Shown: positions 50,801 through 64,000 of the stretch, piece after piece | Numbering within the stretch: the stretch's first letter is position 1 | Layout: the number at the start of each line of letters is the position of its first letter | Assembly (NCBI GenBank): GCA_905221605.1 | Contig: CAJNDS010000116.1 | Coordinates: forward strand, 126,001-190,000 | Reading direction: 5' to 3' | DNA: 64,000 bases | Source of the DNA: Symbiodinium natans | Lineage: Eukaryota; Sar; Dinophyceae; Suessiales; Symbiodiniaceae | Notes under the pieces: model-generated | What the model was told of the DNA's origin: nothing | The model's input: the letters and a program-made list of their open reading frames with translations, nothing else | The model's database searches: none | Translations under genes and position numbers: made by a program

Positions 50801-53800
50801 CAACATCGTGGCATCACGGCACAGCAGTTATCGCATGGTGGTCCGTGCGCCACTTCGGGGCCAAAGCCAGAGCACCCCCGATGGAAACCAGTTGCGGGTA
50901 CGCTGCGAAGGCGTTGGTCGTGCCTCTTCATGCTAGATTACACACAGCCACAGCTTGCATGCTTCTGCAACTCTGCGCACCCGTGCAAGCATCCCTAAAC
51001 TGCCGGCCTCCAAAACCCGACTCATCCCAGAAGCTGGCCCTGAATTCCCTTCGAACTGGAGGGTGTCTGAAGCCCCTGGCCATTGGACGGCACCATCACG
51101 TCCACGGGCGCGAAGCTGCCATCGTTCTCTGCCAACGCATCTTCGATGTAGACCATGGCCTCTGACGTCTGTGGAGCCTGCCTGAACTTGTCAGTCCCCG
51201 AATTCCCCCCATGAACCAGTTCGTGCGGCCATGTCCATTTTTACCATGCACTTAGCACGCAAACCAGAACAACCTATACCTCAACCTTGAGCCCACAGAA
51301 AGACCCCAACCCCAAGACCTAAATGATGATAACCATACTATGGAACCACGCATACCCGGGACCCCTAGTGTAGACCCCCCGACTAGTAGGATCCCCTTAT
51401 AGCAAGGACCCCAGTGTACCCCGAGTATCGCAAACCCCCATACATGGTGGCTGAACCAGACGTGCCGTGCCTTGTAGAGCACTTCCAGGCTCAAGGCGCA
51501 GTTGTCCACGGTGAAGCTCTGCAGGCCAGTGGTCAGCGACACGCCTCAGCTACTTTGAACCCCCTTAGAACCCCCGATAAACACGACTCTTTGAGAAAGG
51601 CTCTCTTCTCCTTGGGGTCATTGCTTTTAGCCTGGCCACTGGCAGTGGAGCACAGGGCTCCTGTGGCTGCCTTGATGGTGGCCACCGTGGCGCTCATCGC
51701 ATCCTTTGGGGGGGAGGGGGGGGGGTGTGGTTCCATGGCGGGTTCTTGCAAATCCCTATTACGCGGAGGGAGAGGCAAAGGAAGCCTTCGGGTTGAGATG
51801 TAAAGTTGAGAGATCTTGAGAGATCTTGAGAGATCTTGTGTCTAAACTTCTGGGCCCCCGCGCCAGCTCCGGGATCACCACTGCCCAGGCTACGCCGCCC
51901 GCCTCTCCGAAGGGCTCTCGAACAACAACACACCAGAACGAGAGGAGAAAAAAGAACCCTCTTCCTGTTTCATCATCCCGCCTCAAACCCCTCACGCATT
52001 CCGCCCCCCCCCCCCCCCCCCGCGGATCTCGCGCCTCGGCGGCCTCGAACTCCACGGTGACTTGGCTGACCGTCGGCCTCGAAGTGTCACACGCGAAAGA
52101 GCGGCGATGGGAGGGAGAGACGGAGAGACGGAGAGAGACGGAGAGAGACGCCAGAAAAAATGGGGCTGGCATCGCTCTTAAAGTCAGGCACATCTCAGCA
52201 AGGGCACTCAGAGAAAACGGCTACAGGGCTAAGAGAGCGGAGAGGGCAGTCAGGGCGCCCCGCGTCGCCCCAAGCCTCGGGTAAGGGTAGACGCCTGCAA
52301 GGGGGTCGGGGGGCGAAAGGGGTTAGAATATGTACAAGATGTACAAGATGAGTCAGATGTCTCAAAACATCTCCAAGCCACCACCAGCCTGCGAAGCTGT
52401 TCGAAGGCGGCACATTGACCTCGATGGGATCCGCCAGGACACCATCATCTTTGTTGTGCCCATCCTGTGGCCCAGTTGAGAGGGAAAGAAAGAAAAAACA
52501 GAAGCATGAAGCAGGTGGTGTACAGGTGCTACATTGTACATGGTGTCACAGTGGCATTTATGAGCTCCTCCAGGTACACGAAGAGCCGGTACTTCTGCCC
52601 CCCATAGAGTCTGCAGCTGGTGAGGTTCACCTGAAACTTTTGGGTCAAGTTCTCTGAATTTCTCTGGGACATGCCAGGGTGGAGACCGTGTTGCCCATTG
52701 TGAAGGCAAAGTCGTTCCACTTGCCTTTTAGCGCAACCCTGCACTTCGACACGAAGGTGAAGGACACGTAAAGACACGTAAAGGCGCACCACGCACGGCA
52801 CGAGATCTCAGCCGAGTTTCAAGTTGCATCGCCCACCGCGCTCATGAAGGCCTTGCGGCCATCCGAGACTCCGAGGCTCCGAGGCTCCACATCACGACAC
52901 ATCACGAGCCAACTCTGCCAACTCTTAGGGAGCTCTTGGCATAGTGGGGGTTCGGAGACGTGAGGCATGCGGGCTCTGCGGGAACAACTGCACAATTCGA
53001 ATCGCGCCTTGACATTGGCCACCGTGAGCGTGGCGTAGTCCGCTTCGGCAGCCAGCATCGCGTAGCCCCAGCCTGCAGAGAGTCAGAGAGTCGGAGGAGG
53101 CTGCCCCCCACATGACCCGAATCGCAAAAATAAACGGTTCTTCCACCTGCCGAGGCTGTGGGCGTGAAGCTGACGGCGAAACCGTCCTCGCTCTTCCCAG
53201 CTAGCAATGACTGGCCACGACCCTTCCGAATGTGGTACGAGTGTAAACTATAAAGATGTGTACATATATATATATATATATGAAATATATATATATATAT
53301 ATAACATGCGTATATACATATATACATATGTATATAGATACGTATTTACATATTGTGTGTGTCTGTGTGTGTGTGTGTGGGATGGAGATGCGTGTGTCAC
53401 TGTGGCTGCACGTGACCTGTGCCCTCCTCTGACCTTTCCCGGCCTTAGTGACGGGCGAGGAGATCTGCGGCAGCACCTCTGGTGCTCGGAAACAAACGAG
53501 TTTTTGTGCGAAACAGCTCGTGCATTCTCGTGTACGTCCTCGTGTGCATCCTTGTGTGCGTTCCTTCTGTGTCCTTCCGCGTCCTTCTTCGTGTCCATAT
53601 TCGTACATTCAGATGTGAAAGAGATTTCCCTTGCAGCCCACCTTGCTGAACCTGGGCTCCACGCGGCAAAAGAGTTCGAGGTTGCCGGGACTTGGAAGCG
53701 CAACGGCCCATACATCGACCCGTCCTCAGTGCTCAGTGAGCCGGTTCTCTCAAGTGTCTCAAGAAATGTCTCCGAGGTTTCGGCGTTGTCAAGAGCTCCA

Positions 53801-54360
53801 TAAGACTCGACATAGGCGAAAACAGAGTACCTGAGCCACGGCACGTCATCCCCGCTCCCAGAAAGCTAAAAGTTTTCTTATATGTCTTTGAGATGGTCTT
53901 CAGATGTCTTCAGGTTCGAAGTTCAGAGCAAGAATCTGGAACCCTTGAAGGGAGGGCCTTGGGGAATCATGCGCAACGCATCATTCAGCTGGCGCACCAG
54001 CCCATTCCCATCAAGCCACAACCATGCAGGAGAATCCTTAGTGACTGAGTGCTTTAAAGACAGCAAAGGATGCCAAGGCACATCGCCTGCCGCCATCTGC
54101 GCCAGTTCCCAAGGGCGGCACTCTCGCTCCTGTCCAGCCACCACGGGCACGGCCGCGCCACGGCAGGCCCTTGACTCACAAACGACTCTTGGGAGGCGGG
54201 GCCTGGGGGGGGGGGGAAATGGTTTGAGTTTCTTTCGGGGAGGGGGTGCCCCGATCTGGCCCCCAAGGAACCATAAAAAGCTGGGGCATGGGCAATCTCC
54301 CGACAGCATCGACGCCGGCCTTCACCTGTTCAAGGGTTCCTTGTGCTCCCCCGCTTTCTA
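47880..54360 (-). CDS. VYVE-module repeat protein, segment 5 (five or more modules)
   Basis: Right to left. 54110-54180 (RGAAVPVVAGQE), 54285-54350 (TLEQVKAGVDAVG), 53780-53845 (LRYSVFAYVESYG), 53650-53735 (DGSMYGPLRFQVPATSNSF), 53152-53215 (GKSEDGFAVSFTPTASAGG), 52985-53065 (GYAMLAAEADYATLTVANVK), 52568-52630 (TSCRLYGGQKYRLFVYLE), 52389-52464 (DGHNKDDGVLADP then VPPSNSF), 52020-52095 (TVSQVTVEFEAAEARD), 51850-51915 (AGGVAWAVVIPELARG), 51615-51710 (MSATVATIKAATGALCS), 51460-51545 (FTVDNCALSLEVLYK), 51080-51165 (AMVYIEDALAENDGSFAPVD), 50870-50935 (TTNAFAAYPQLVSIGGALAL), 50745-50825 (ASSDGVTFTVTVAQL), 50575-50650 (ADGRLWAMVVPDYVGDCMTV), 50340-50410 (TLSVLGCNLKG), 50241-50275 (ESYRLFVYVE), 50095-50143 (TYNGDDGVLAPAVQ), 49855-49955 (VPYTNTFLVQPAVANDLVSP), 48490-48560 (GIWCFVCRGGAEFQMMLAGE), 48075-48150 (SGAGEQAWIGTTSARMGN), 47880-47950 (KTLAVPEAKASAG). 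Function unknown. Confidence 0.6.
48885..49430 (-). CDS. Two non-VYVE exons inside segment 5
   Basis: 48888-48990 reads AMTPEVWDELSHLREDRQKM then LVARLRGVNF and meets TGA at 48889-48891. 49360-49430 reads VANIHEQWVDPNAIKAWAQP. Both look coding, but neither matches the VYVE pattern well. They may be the end of a short separate gene or linker exons. Confidence 0.35.
52389..52630 (-). CDS. Reference VYVE/D-G exon pair
   Basis: Exon 52568-52630 (63 bp, acceptor TTTCAG) encodes 21 residues ending GGQKYRLFVYLE; its last codon is GAG and the intron opens GAGCTC. Exon 52389-52464 opens after CACAG with GATGGG and encodes DGHNKDDGVLADP, then IEVNVPPSNSFA, ending at a GC donor. The intron of about 103 nt is phase 0. 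All consensus residues are present, so it is a good seed for a profile search. Confidence 0.7.
53255..53345. repeat. TA/ATACAT low-complexity tract
   Basis: TATATA repeats then ATACATATGTAT repeats, between VYVE exons. Confidence 0.95.
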
Positions 54361-55260
54361 TCGAACACCAGCCAAGAGAACAGAATAGAACGGATACACA
54401 CATCTCAAAGGAGAGGTGCCTTCGGTGGTGTTGATGTGGGTGCCGGCGTGTAAAGATCATCCTCAGAAAGACCCTAGACCATGCTTTCATGCTAAGGGGC
54501 ACGATTCGACCCTGGGACCGCGCGGAAAGAGCCACGTTTTGGCATAAACACAGGATCCACCGAACGTCGGACACCTCTGAGTCCTCAATGGGCGACGAGG
54601 TGCGCCTACGCCACAACGTCACGTAAAAAGTTGGGGAAACGCTTTCTCATCTTAAAAATTCGGAAGTGGCAAGCTCTGTCATCAAGACTGCGCGAAGCGG
54701 CTATCACGGCTATCAATACGCTTTTGGAGTTTAGGGTTGAGCACGGGGTTTAGGATTGTGACATAAAGAACCACGATCTTGATGGAGTCATGCTCGCTGC
54801 CAGCTGCAGCGTTGTGGTATTTGCGAGCCAGTTGCAGAAGCTAGCGCCCGCCGTGGCTTGCTGGCATCTGTCCTCATCTGCACAAGCTCCTATACGAAAT
54901 GATGACGATTCATATAATTAGGGCCACAAGCCATGCCTGCGTGGGGCCCTAAGGGGATCATTCCCCCTAGAGCATCTCAAGAATCAAAAATCCAAACATC
55001 GGGCCCTGCGATCAAGTCTGGCTTTCGCTTACGGTCCCAGAACGCCAATTGTGCTGCCCTTTCGACGAGGCTTTAAAGTGCTCGCAGTGCGGGCAGCGAT
55101 GGCGAGCACTTGGCGGCGTATGAGTGCATAGCTGACACCAGAATGTGAACCTCTTTGGCAGGAAGCCGGCGTCCAGTCAGGCGCAGGGAGAAAACAGCGC
55201 AACGTTCCGCTTGCAGCAGACCTGTCTTCGAACAGGACTACTGCTTTCGCTGGTCTCCTC
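54360..55260. other. Weakly supported exon fragments
   Basis: Only one good candidate appears: 54757-54845 on the minus strand reads ARKYHNAAAGSEHDSIKIVV then LYVTIL, which looks coding but is unassigned. 55040-55110 reads RCPHCEHFKASSKGQHNW, a Cys-x2-Cys-type segment, also unassigned. Nothing else is supportable. Confidence 0.3.
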
Positions 55261-55430
55261 AGGAGCGGCAGCTGCGGCATGCGAAAAGCAGGAGAAGCAT
55301 CATTGAAGCAGCGCATAGGAACAGCAGAGCTAAGACTTTTGAGAAGATCAAGACGTAGTATGACTTCTGTGGATGTTCATTGTGGGCTACACGGCTACAC
55401 ATGGCTGCACCTTCTGGCGCATCCCAGATA
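55259..55430 (-). CDS. Possible C-terminal transmembrane exon
   Basis: The frame reads HPQKSYYVLIFSKVLALLFL then CAASMMLLLLFACRSCRS and stops at 55259. About 25 hydrophobic residues flanked by a short basic tail suit a membrane anchor. It could end the gene upstream, but no splice partner was identified. Confidence 0.3.
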
Positions 55431-55539
55431 TGTAATATATCGCGCATTTCGCGGCATGCTGATTCAAGAATTCTCAGGCGCGCCACATAGGTCACAATGT
55501 CTCAGAGTCTCATTGACCCGATGCGAAGACGCATCCCGG

Positions 55540-56510
55540 CATCAAAGGATGCCCATGATGTCAGGATCCCGAGCGGATGGAAAGAACTCGCCCGGAGAAG
55601 GCACGCTTTCGGGGACCTCGGCTGTAGAAGCCAAAAACGGCAAAACTGAACCCTGAACTCTAGATCCTAAGCCCCAAACCCTAACCAGCCTGTTTCCTGT
55701 TCTTCTTCTTCTTGTACTGCACACGTTAGGGCTCCCGTGGGGAATTTTGGTACTCTCTCTCTGCACGCTTGGCCTCCCCGAAGGGAGGCCGCCCAGAAGG
55801 GCGTGCGAGGCGCGAGACCCCAGCTTCAGCCTGCCTGTCTTGCAGTCTTTCCCTCAATCTCTCTCCCTCGCTCTCTCGCTCGCAGAACAGTCAGAGATTT
55901 GGCACACAATGGGTTCCAGGCTTGGGCTGCTCGGAGGCTGCGGGGTGAAGCTTCCCATGTTCTGCAAGACCAATTCGGCGGCCTGGCCTCCTGGGAGCAG
56001 AGCTCGTGTCATATCATGCCATTCCTATTCAGAATTCAATATCACCACATCATACATAAATCCATAAACCAAGCCCAGGTGCCTGGTGAAGGAGGCGGGG
56101 CCGCGCTCGACGTGGGGGGGCCTCGCAACCCGTTCAACATTCAACGGGGTGTCGAATCAGAGAAATCAGTGCATTTAAAGGCGAATGAGCTGTTGATCGT
56201 TCGAAACGGAGCCCTGGCAGAACATGTCAGTACCTCACATGTGGCCTGGTTCCGCGTAGCCGCCGGCGGGGCCCGCGAAACCTGCCAAGGGACAGGCCCC
56301 GTCAAACGGTTCGATCCGAAGCTGCAGTTGGATACAGATTCAAAGTGCCACTTCTTCGGTTTTACAACAAGTTCAGCTGGCCTTGAGCTCGCTGTCGAAA
56401 AGCCTCGAAGTCTAGTGCGTGGCCCACACCCTGTGTCTGGCACACCGCACCTCTCCAGGTTCAGTAAAGGAGAAGCAGAAACTGATGCTGAGCGCCGGCA
56501 GTACTGAACA
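55540..56510. other. Region with possible VYVE-type fragments
   Basis: Minus-strand peptides ELVLQNMGSFTPQPPSSP (about 55930-55990) and RTINSSFAFKCTDFS (about 56150-56210) recall module tail and first-strand segments. They lack the diagnostic VYVE or AWAVVVP motifs, and I do not extend segment 5 to them. Confidence 0.25.
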
Positions 56511-56514
56511 GTAG

Positions 56515-56569
56515 CAGCAGTAGTAGCTGAAGTAGAAGTACTAGTAGAAATAAAAGCAAAGTAGTAGAA

Positions 56570-56639
<70 letters not shown>

Positions 56640-56682
56640 CAGTAGCAGTAGCAGTAGCAGTAGCAGTAGCAGTAGCAGTAGC

Positions 56683-56744
<62 letters not shown>

Positions 56745-56760
56745 GAGGAGGAAGAGGAGG

Positions 56761-56840
<80 letters not shown>

Positions 56841-56845
56841 GTTTC
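56515..56845. repeat. AGT/AGC trinucleotide microsatellite
   Basis: About 330 bp of AGT with an inner AGC-AGT block (56636-56685) and a GGA-rich interruption (56742-56765), ending in a C run. Poly-Tyr, poly-Thr and poly-Leu frames are artefacts. Confidence 0.98.
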
Positions 56846-57007
56846 CCCCCCCCGGTGCGACGGACAAAACACACTTCTTGATGCCGTTCTTTTTCAAAAA
56901 CGCGCATTTCGCTTGGGTTTTTGACTGTGACTTTGAAAAATGTGCACAACCGCACTGTAAAAGTCTCGTTTTCAAAGCTATTAAAAAACTCACATTTTCG
57001 ACGAGAA

Positions 57008-57212
57008 AATGCTGTAAATACCAGCAGTCGCGCTTGTTGTTGCTTTTTTGTTAAGGCGTTTTTTGTATTTTGTGTCTCCAAAAAAGCACTGATTTCAGCC
57101 TCGATTTTGCCAATCGCGTTTTTGTCCTTTTTGGTCTTCTGCGCCCGAAAATGCTGTAAATACCAGCATATCTGCTGTTACATTCGCCGCAAATGCTGAA
57201 AATTCCAGCATT
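57008..57212. repeat. Three copies of a TGCTG...CAGCA mini-hairpin
   Basis: The word AATGCTGTAAATACCAGCA occurs at about 57008 and 57149, and AATGCTGAAAATTCCAGCA at about 57192. Each is an inverted repeat (TGCTG/CAGCA) with a 7-nt loop, in a T-rich island unlike its surroundings. Confidence 0.75.
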
Positions 57213-57296
57213 CTCGTGGTAGATGAAGACGATAGGCGGACCATGGAGCGCAAATTTGCCGCGCTGCGCATCCTATCTTTTGCGGGGTGGGGTGGC

Positions 57297-57462
57297 GGGG
57301 GGGGGGGGGGGGGGGGCGGGGAGGGTAATTAATTACGTTTCAGACAGGCGAACTGTCTGTGTTACCAGTGCGTGCGAATGGCTAGAGCATCCATGCCCGC
57401 ACGATATAATGTCCGTGTTACCAGTGCGTGCGAATGGCCAGAGCATCCATGTCCGCACCATG
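57297..57462. repeat. G run and 55-bp direct tandem duplication
   Basis: Poly-G at 57297-57318. The sequence GTGTTACCAGTGCGTGCGAA followed by TGGC and AGAGCATCCATG occurs at about 57358 and 57413, differing by a few bases. A TTTAGGG-like patch follows at 57463-57490, then GGTAGT repeats to 57555. Confidence 0.85.
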
Positions 57463-57579
57463 TAGGGTTTAGAGTTGAGGGTTTAGAGTTGCGGTAGCGG
57501 TAGTGGTAGTGGTAGTGGTGGTAGCGGTAGTGGCAGTGGTAGTGGTGGTGGTAGTTGCCTGTGCTCAGCGCATGAACTG

Positions 57580-60979
<3,400 letters not shown>

Positions 60980-61495
60980 CTGCGGCACCAAATGCTCAGG
61001 CCCCCTCGCGACCCTGGCAACCTTTGGAGTCCAGTATGGACATGTATGGACAGATGAACATGTCTGGACCCTCCCCAGAGGGAGCTCTGTCGGACTCTGC
61101 GCCCAGGCCCGACCCCTCCGAGACAATTTAGACAAGAAACGCCGCGCATCAGAAAACCCCTTCCATTTTTTCACTCGCTCTGAAAGGATGCTTGCTAAAC
61201 GCACCGGACGCATGTAACCAGATTTAACCAGAGTAGTATCCGAGAGTGCCCGGTGCAAAAATCTGCCCTAAGTCAAGCCTGAACGGTAAAACGGCGGAGC
61301 TCTCTCGCGTCTTTTCATCTCCCGGAACGCACGGCATCCCGGCCTCAGCGCGCCGCTTCTCTCCATGGCTTGCAAGAAGGAGTCCATCTCGGGCGTGCCG
61401 CTTTGGAAGCTGGCCTTAGACTGCCGAACCGAGACCCCTACCATCCCCCCACTCCCCGACCTGATGTCTGTACACTTCTGAAAGCTTCAGAGAGC

Positions 61496-62017
61496 TTAGA
61501 GACGCCAAGTCGCGCAGAGCACCCAGACCTCGTCCGTTTGCGGATCGTCGAAAGACTCCAGGGCTGCCATCTGCATCCATTTCCAGCGAGGGGCCAAGCC
61601 GATCAGGAACTTCGCATCTGGCATTTCTTCAGTCTCTGCCCGATCAAAGTGAGTGTGAAGCTCGGTATCCTGTAGCTCGCTAGAGGCTGCCCGAGTCCAC
61701 ATCACATCTGTGCAAAGAAGCGGCAGAGTGAAGTCCACACCTGTTGGGGAAAATTTGGTCACGACCTCGCCATCCACAAAGTCGACCACGTTGCTGCGGC
61801 TGATGTCATGGGACTTGGGGCCGGAGCCCCTGGAGCCCACCACGCCGGCGCCCACGCCAGCACCCACGGAGTCCAAGAGGCTCTTCAGGCAGCTCTGCAG
61901 CTTCTCGCCGCGGCTTCTTTGGTCCTCCTTCGGGTCCTTCGAGCTTGCGACCAGCTTGTGCGGTTGGAAGCGGGAAACATCGATCACGCTATGCAAAGGG
62001 TGGAGCCACACGGGCAT
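61496..62017 (-). CDS. Long uninterrupted exon, unknown function
   Basis: The frame is open for 173 codons from ATG 62017. It contains SVIDVSRFQPHKLVASSKDP, KLQSCLKSLLDSVGAGVGAG, SNVVDFVDGEVVTKFSPTGV and FLIGLAPRWKWMQMAALESF. Composition looks coding in both halves; the middle (about 61690-61720) may hold a small intron. It lies between the FN3 gene upstream and the kinase downstream and could be the end of the former. No family recognised. Confidence 0.45.
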   Translation of the reverse strand: MPVWLHPLHSVIDVSRFQPHKLVASSKDPKEDQRSRGEKLQSCLKSLLDSVGAGVGAGVVGSRGSGPKSHDISRSNVVDFVDGEVVTKFSPTGVDFTLPLLCTDVMWTRAASSELQDTELHTHFDRAETEEMPDAKFLIGLAPRWKWMQMAALESFDDPQTDEVWVLCATWRL

Positions 62018-62249
62018 GTCTACCCTCTACATCTCATCTGAGGGGGGCCAAAACAGAAGAGACATGAAGACATGCGTCGCGCGATGCATCGCACAGCCAT
62101 GTCAGCGCGCGCTAGATGCAGCAGTGGGTCAGCAGAATGGTGGTTGGACTTCTGTGCCTGACCTGTGTCTTTGGGAACTTTGCCGAACTTGGGAGCACGC
62201 ATCATCCACCACAAGCATAGCCTCAGGAAAAGGCAATGCCGACACGATC

Positions 62250-63765
62250 CCCGAACAAGACTCCCCAAACATCTACGTGCACTTCCGAGCAGCCCAAGCA
62301 GATCCCGACTCCTTCGCCGTGATGCGCAGGATGACACCATCCGAGCCTGCAGGGATCTGGAAGGCATCGCATCCCACCCCCCTCTCCACCTTTCGCTCTC
62401 CACCCCGTGTCAGCAGGTCCCGCTGCTGCCCCGATCTGCCCCGTGCTTCTGACGGCTTCGACTTTCGACTGAGATGCTTGCGCGAAGCTTCAGGCTTGAG
62501 GATCTATGTTTACACGAGCACGGAGACACTGACATTGCTCTTTCGCGAGGCTCCAGCTGATGGCGCCCACGACGGCAGGGGCTGCAAGGAACTCATTGGA
62601 GAGTGGGAAGATGAGATTGCCGTCCCGGTAGACACGGTAGCTGGACCTGCAGCAAGGCTCTTACGGTCGGGGGCAAGGCATGGCTAAGTAGTCATCAACT
62701 CACCCTTACCCTTCGCTTCACGAAGGGACTTCCCCGGGCTTCCGGTACGTTTAATGTTTGGCCACGAGCTGGGACGTGCCGAACCGTTGAACCCTGAAAT
62801 CCCCCCGAGCACGCAGGCCTCTGGTGTTGGAGTTGAGAAGATATTGTCCCCCACCCCCACCCCGAATGATTATAGGGCACGGGGGACCCCTGGACTACGA
62901 GCAGCTGGTCTTGGGTGACCGGGCTCAAGCCTAAGGACCCTGGAAATGTCCTTCGGAGGGTTTGTGGGGACGTCTAGGTCTCCCGGCACAGCTCGGCCGC
63001 AATTGTCCGCAGTCTCGGGCCAAGCGATGGAGATGGACCATGGGCTGCCGGCCACCTGCAGATCATAAAGAGGGCGGCTGTGCCATGCTCTGTGCACTTA
63101 ACGGGGAGTGGACACACCGGGACACGTGCCTTATACGGCGCGGCCACGAGGCTGCGGGGCGTGCAGCGCATCTCTGCTGTGAAGATGCTGGTCCGTGCAC
63201 CAGGCCCCACCTGCTCATGCGCGCAGTGCAGCTGGCAAGCGCCACCCGGCTCAGGGAGATCCCGCATAAGGTCCCGGCATCGTTCACAGCCACGGCATAG
63301 AAGCGGTACGTCTTCCCGTTGGTCAGGGAGTGGATGGTGACACTCGCCTGTGAACCTGCCTGTTCAATGCAGCTGCACAGCTCGAATGGGGCTCAAACAC
63401 TTAAGCTTCTGAAGAATCATCATGCCCCACGATACAACGATACATGCGCTGCCCCTCTCAGCCATGTGCATATGCCAAGGTGTAGATGCCGGAGGAGTCG
63501 CCGGCCTCAGCCGGGGCAGGAGGCACATCGATGACAGCTCAGCAATGAGAGCCCACAGCAGCCCCAAAAGGATCCCGAAGGGCCCCGGCATCACGGTAGA
63601 GCTGGTAGGATTTCACAGGGTTACCTCCATCAATGGTGGGCACCTCTCAGGCCAAGAAAAGCGCCGTGGCCATGATGGCCGAATTGGGTGACCCCTTCTT
63701 CACTGTTGGCAAGATATGCCGGCTTGCCATATAGTAATATACATATACATATACATATACATATG

Positions 63766-63798
<33 letters not shown>

Positions 63799-64000
63799 GT
63801 ACATGTACATGTACATGTACATATACATATACATATACTGTGCATGTACTATACACATACATACATGCACATACGCATACACGTACGTATTTACGTACAG
63901 AATCGTATCGATATGGGCTTGCCAATGGGCTGCCGGCGTCCCAGGCCAGGGTCATGGACGAGGGCGTGCGGAGGTCCACCATGTCCAGCGGCCTCGGAGA
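62250..64000 (-). CDS. FN3-domain protein, 3-prime part (cut by window edge)
   Basis: Alternating half-domains of fibronectin type III repeats: 63925-64000 ([17 protein letters not shown] strand Trp), 63578-63642 ([19 protein letters not shown] strand), 63260-63350 ([20 protein letters not shown] then NDAGT, F and G strands), 62985-63057 ([19 protein letters not shown], next domain B strand), 62560-62650 ([19 protein letters not shown] strand) and 62290-62375 ([21 protein letters not shown] and G strands). That makes two consecutive FN3 domains, each split over three exons. FN3 domains typically serve adhesion or scaffolding. The protein continues beyond position 64000; its end is before about 62250. 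Confidence 0.7.
63734..63838. repeat. ATACAT hexanucleotide microsatellite
   Basis: ATACAT and ATACATGTAC units between two FN3 exons; intronic. Confidence 0.97.

Noticed and set aside
51252-51430. Trp/Gly-rich minus-strand frame
   Set aside because: It lies between two well-placed VYVE exons (51460 and 51165) and is intronic; no splice-consistent reading was found.
54490-54530. tRNA-like GATTCGACCC word
   Set aside because: No acceptor stem, D-arm or anticodon stem could be found around it.

Overview
The window looks like nuclear DNA of a dinoflagellate. The evidence is mixed. Many short exons lie on a single (minus) strand. Inferred introns use GT, GC and probably GA donors and nearly always end AG followed by G. 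Long microsatellites are frequent, and TTTAGGG-type telomere-like patches are scattered through the interior. No bacterial operon structure, rRNA, tRNA or CRISPR array was seen. Genus cannot be fixed from this sequence; a suessialean or prorocentralean alga would fit. All gene models were read by eye from exon peptides and splice-site phase, so outer limits and small exons are uncertain.

Every gene I can support is on the minus strand, so transcription runs from position 64000 towards 1. From right to left: a fibronectin type III (FN3) protein (62.2-64.0 kb, cut by the window edge); an unidentified long exon (61.5-62.0 kb); a CAMK/CDPK-like kinase with degenerate catalytic motifs (57.6-61.0 kb), with a ~730-bp CA tract between its exons; a large array of a recurring exon module I call VYVE (47.9-54.4 kb); an RS/GGH/DRG-rich RNA-binding-type protein (44.2-47.2 kb); VYVE modules (40.2-44.0 kb); a PNUTS/PPP1R10-like protein (37.5-39.9 kb); VYVE remnants (36.4-37.4 kb); small exons with signal-peptide-like segments (34.5-35.6 kb); a two-EF-hand calcium-binding protein (33.25-34.09 kb); VYVE modules (28.0-32.65 kb); a coiled-coil protein (26.6-27.7 kb); VYVE modules (15.1-26.3 kb); FN3 exons spread over 6.6-13.7 kb; an alpha/beta hydrolase (1.86-4.83 kb); and an SGNH/GDSL hydrolase (0.17-0.93 kb).

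The main discovery candidate is the VYVE module. At least 17 copies of its last third are visible, with the form C-x-L-x2-G-x-T-Y-x-L-x-V-Y-V-E, then D-x(3-5)-D-G-T-L-S, then V-P-x-S-N-x-F. In about ten copies an intron falls at the same place, right after the E of VYVE, usually in phase 0. Upstream exons carry G-K-A-W-A-V-V-V-P and T-V-A-T-I-K-A segments in a fixed order. The module resembles an FN3-like beta-sandwich but has its own signature. Copies occupy several of the intervals between ordinary genes. They could be exons of one or more giant repeat proteins, or a family of neighbouring paralogues; the sequence alone does not decide.

Non-coding parts are rich in repeats: a 188-bp satellite (7.2-8.7 kb), a ~1-kb near-perfect tandem duplication (10.97-13.3 kb), GA, GAA/TTC, AGT, CA, ATACAT and AT tracts, interstitial telomere-like patches, and three copies of a small TGCTG/CAGCA hairpin in a T-rich island near 57 kb.
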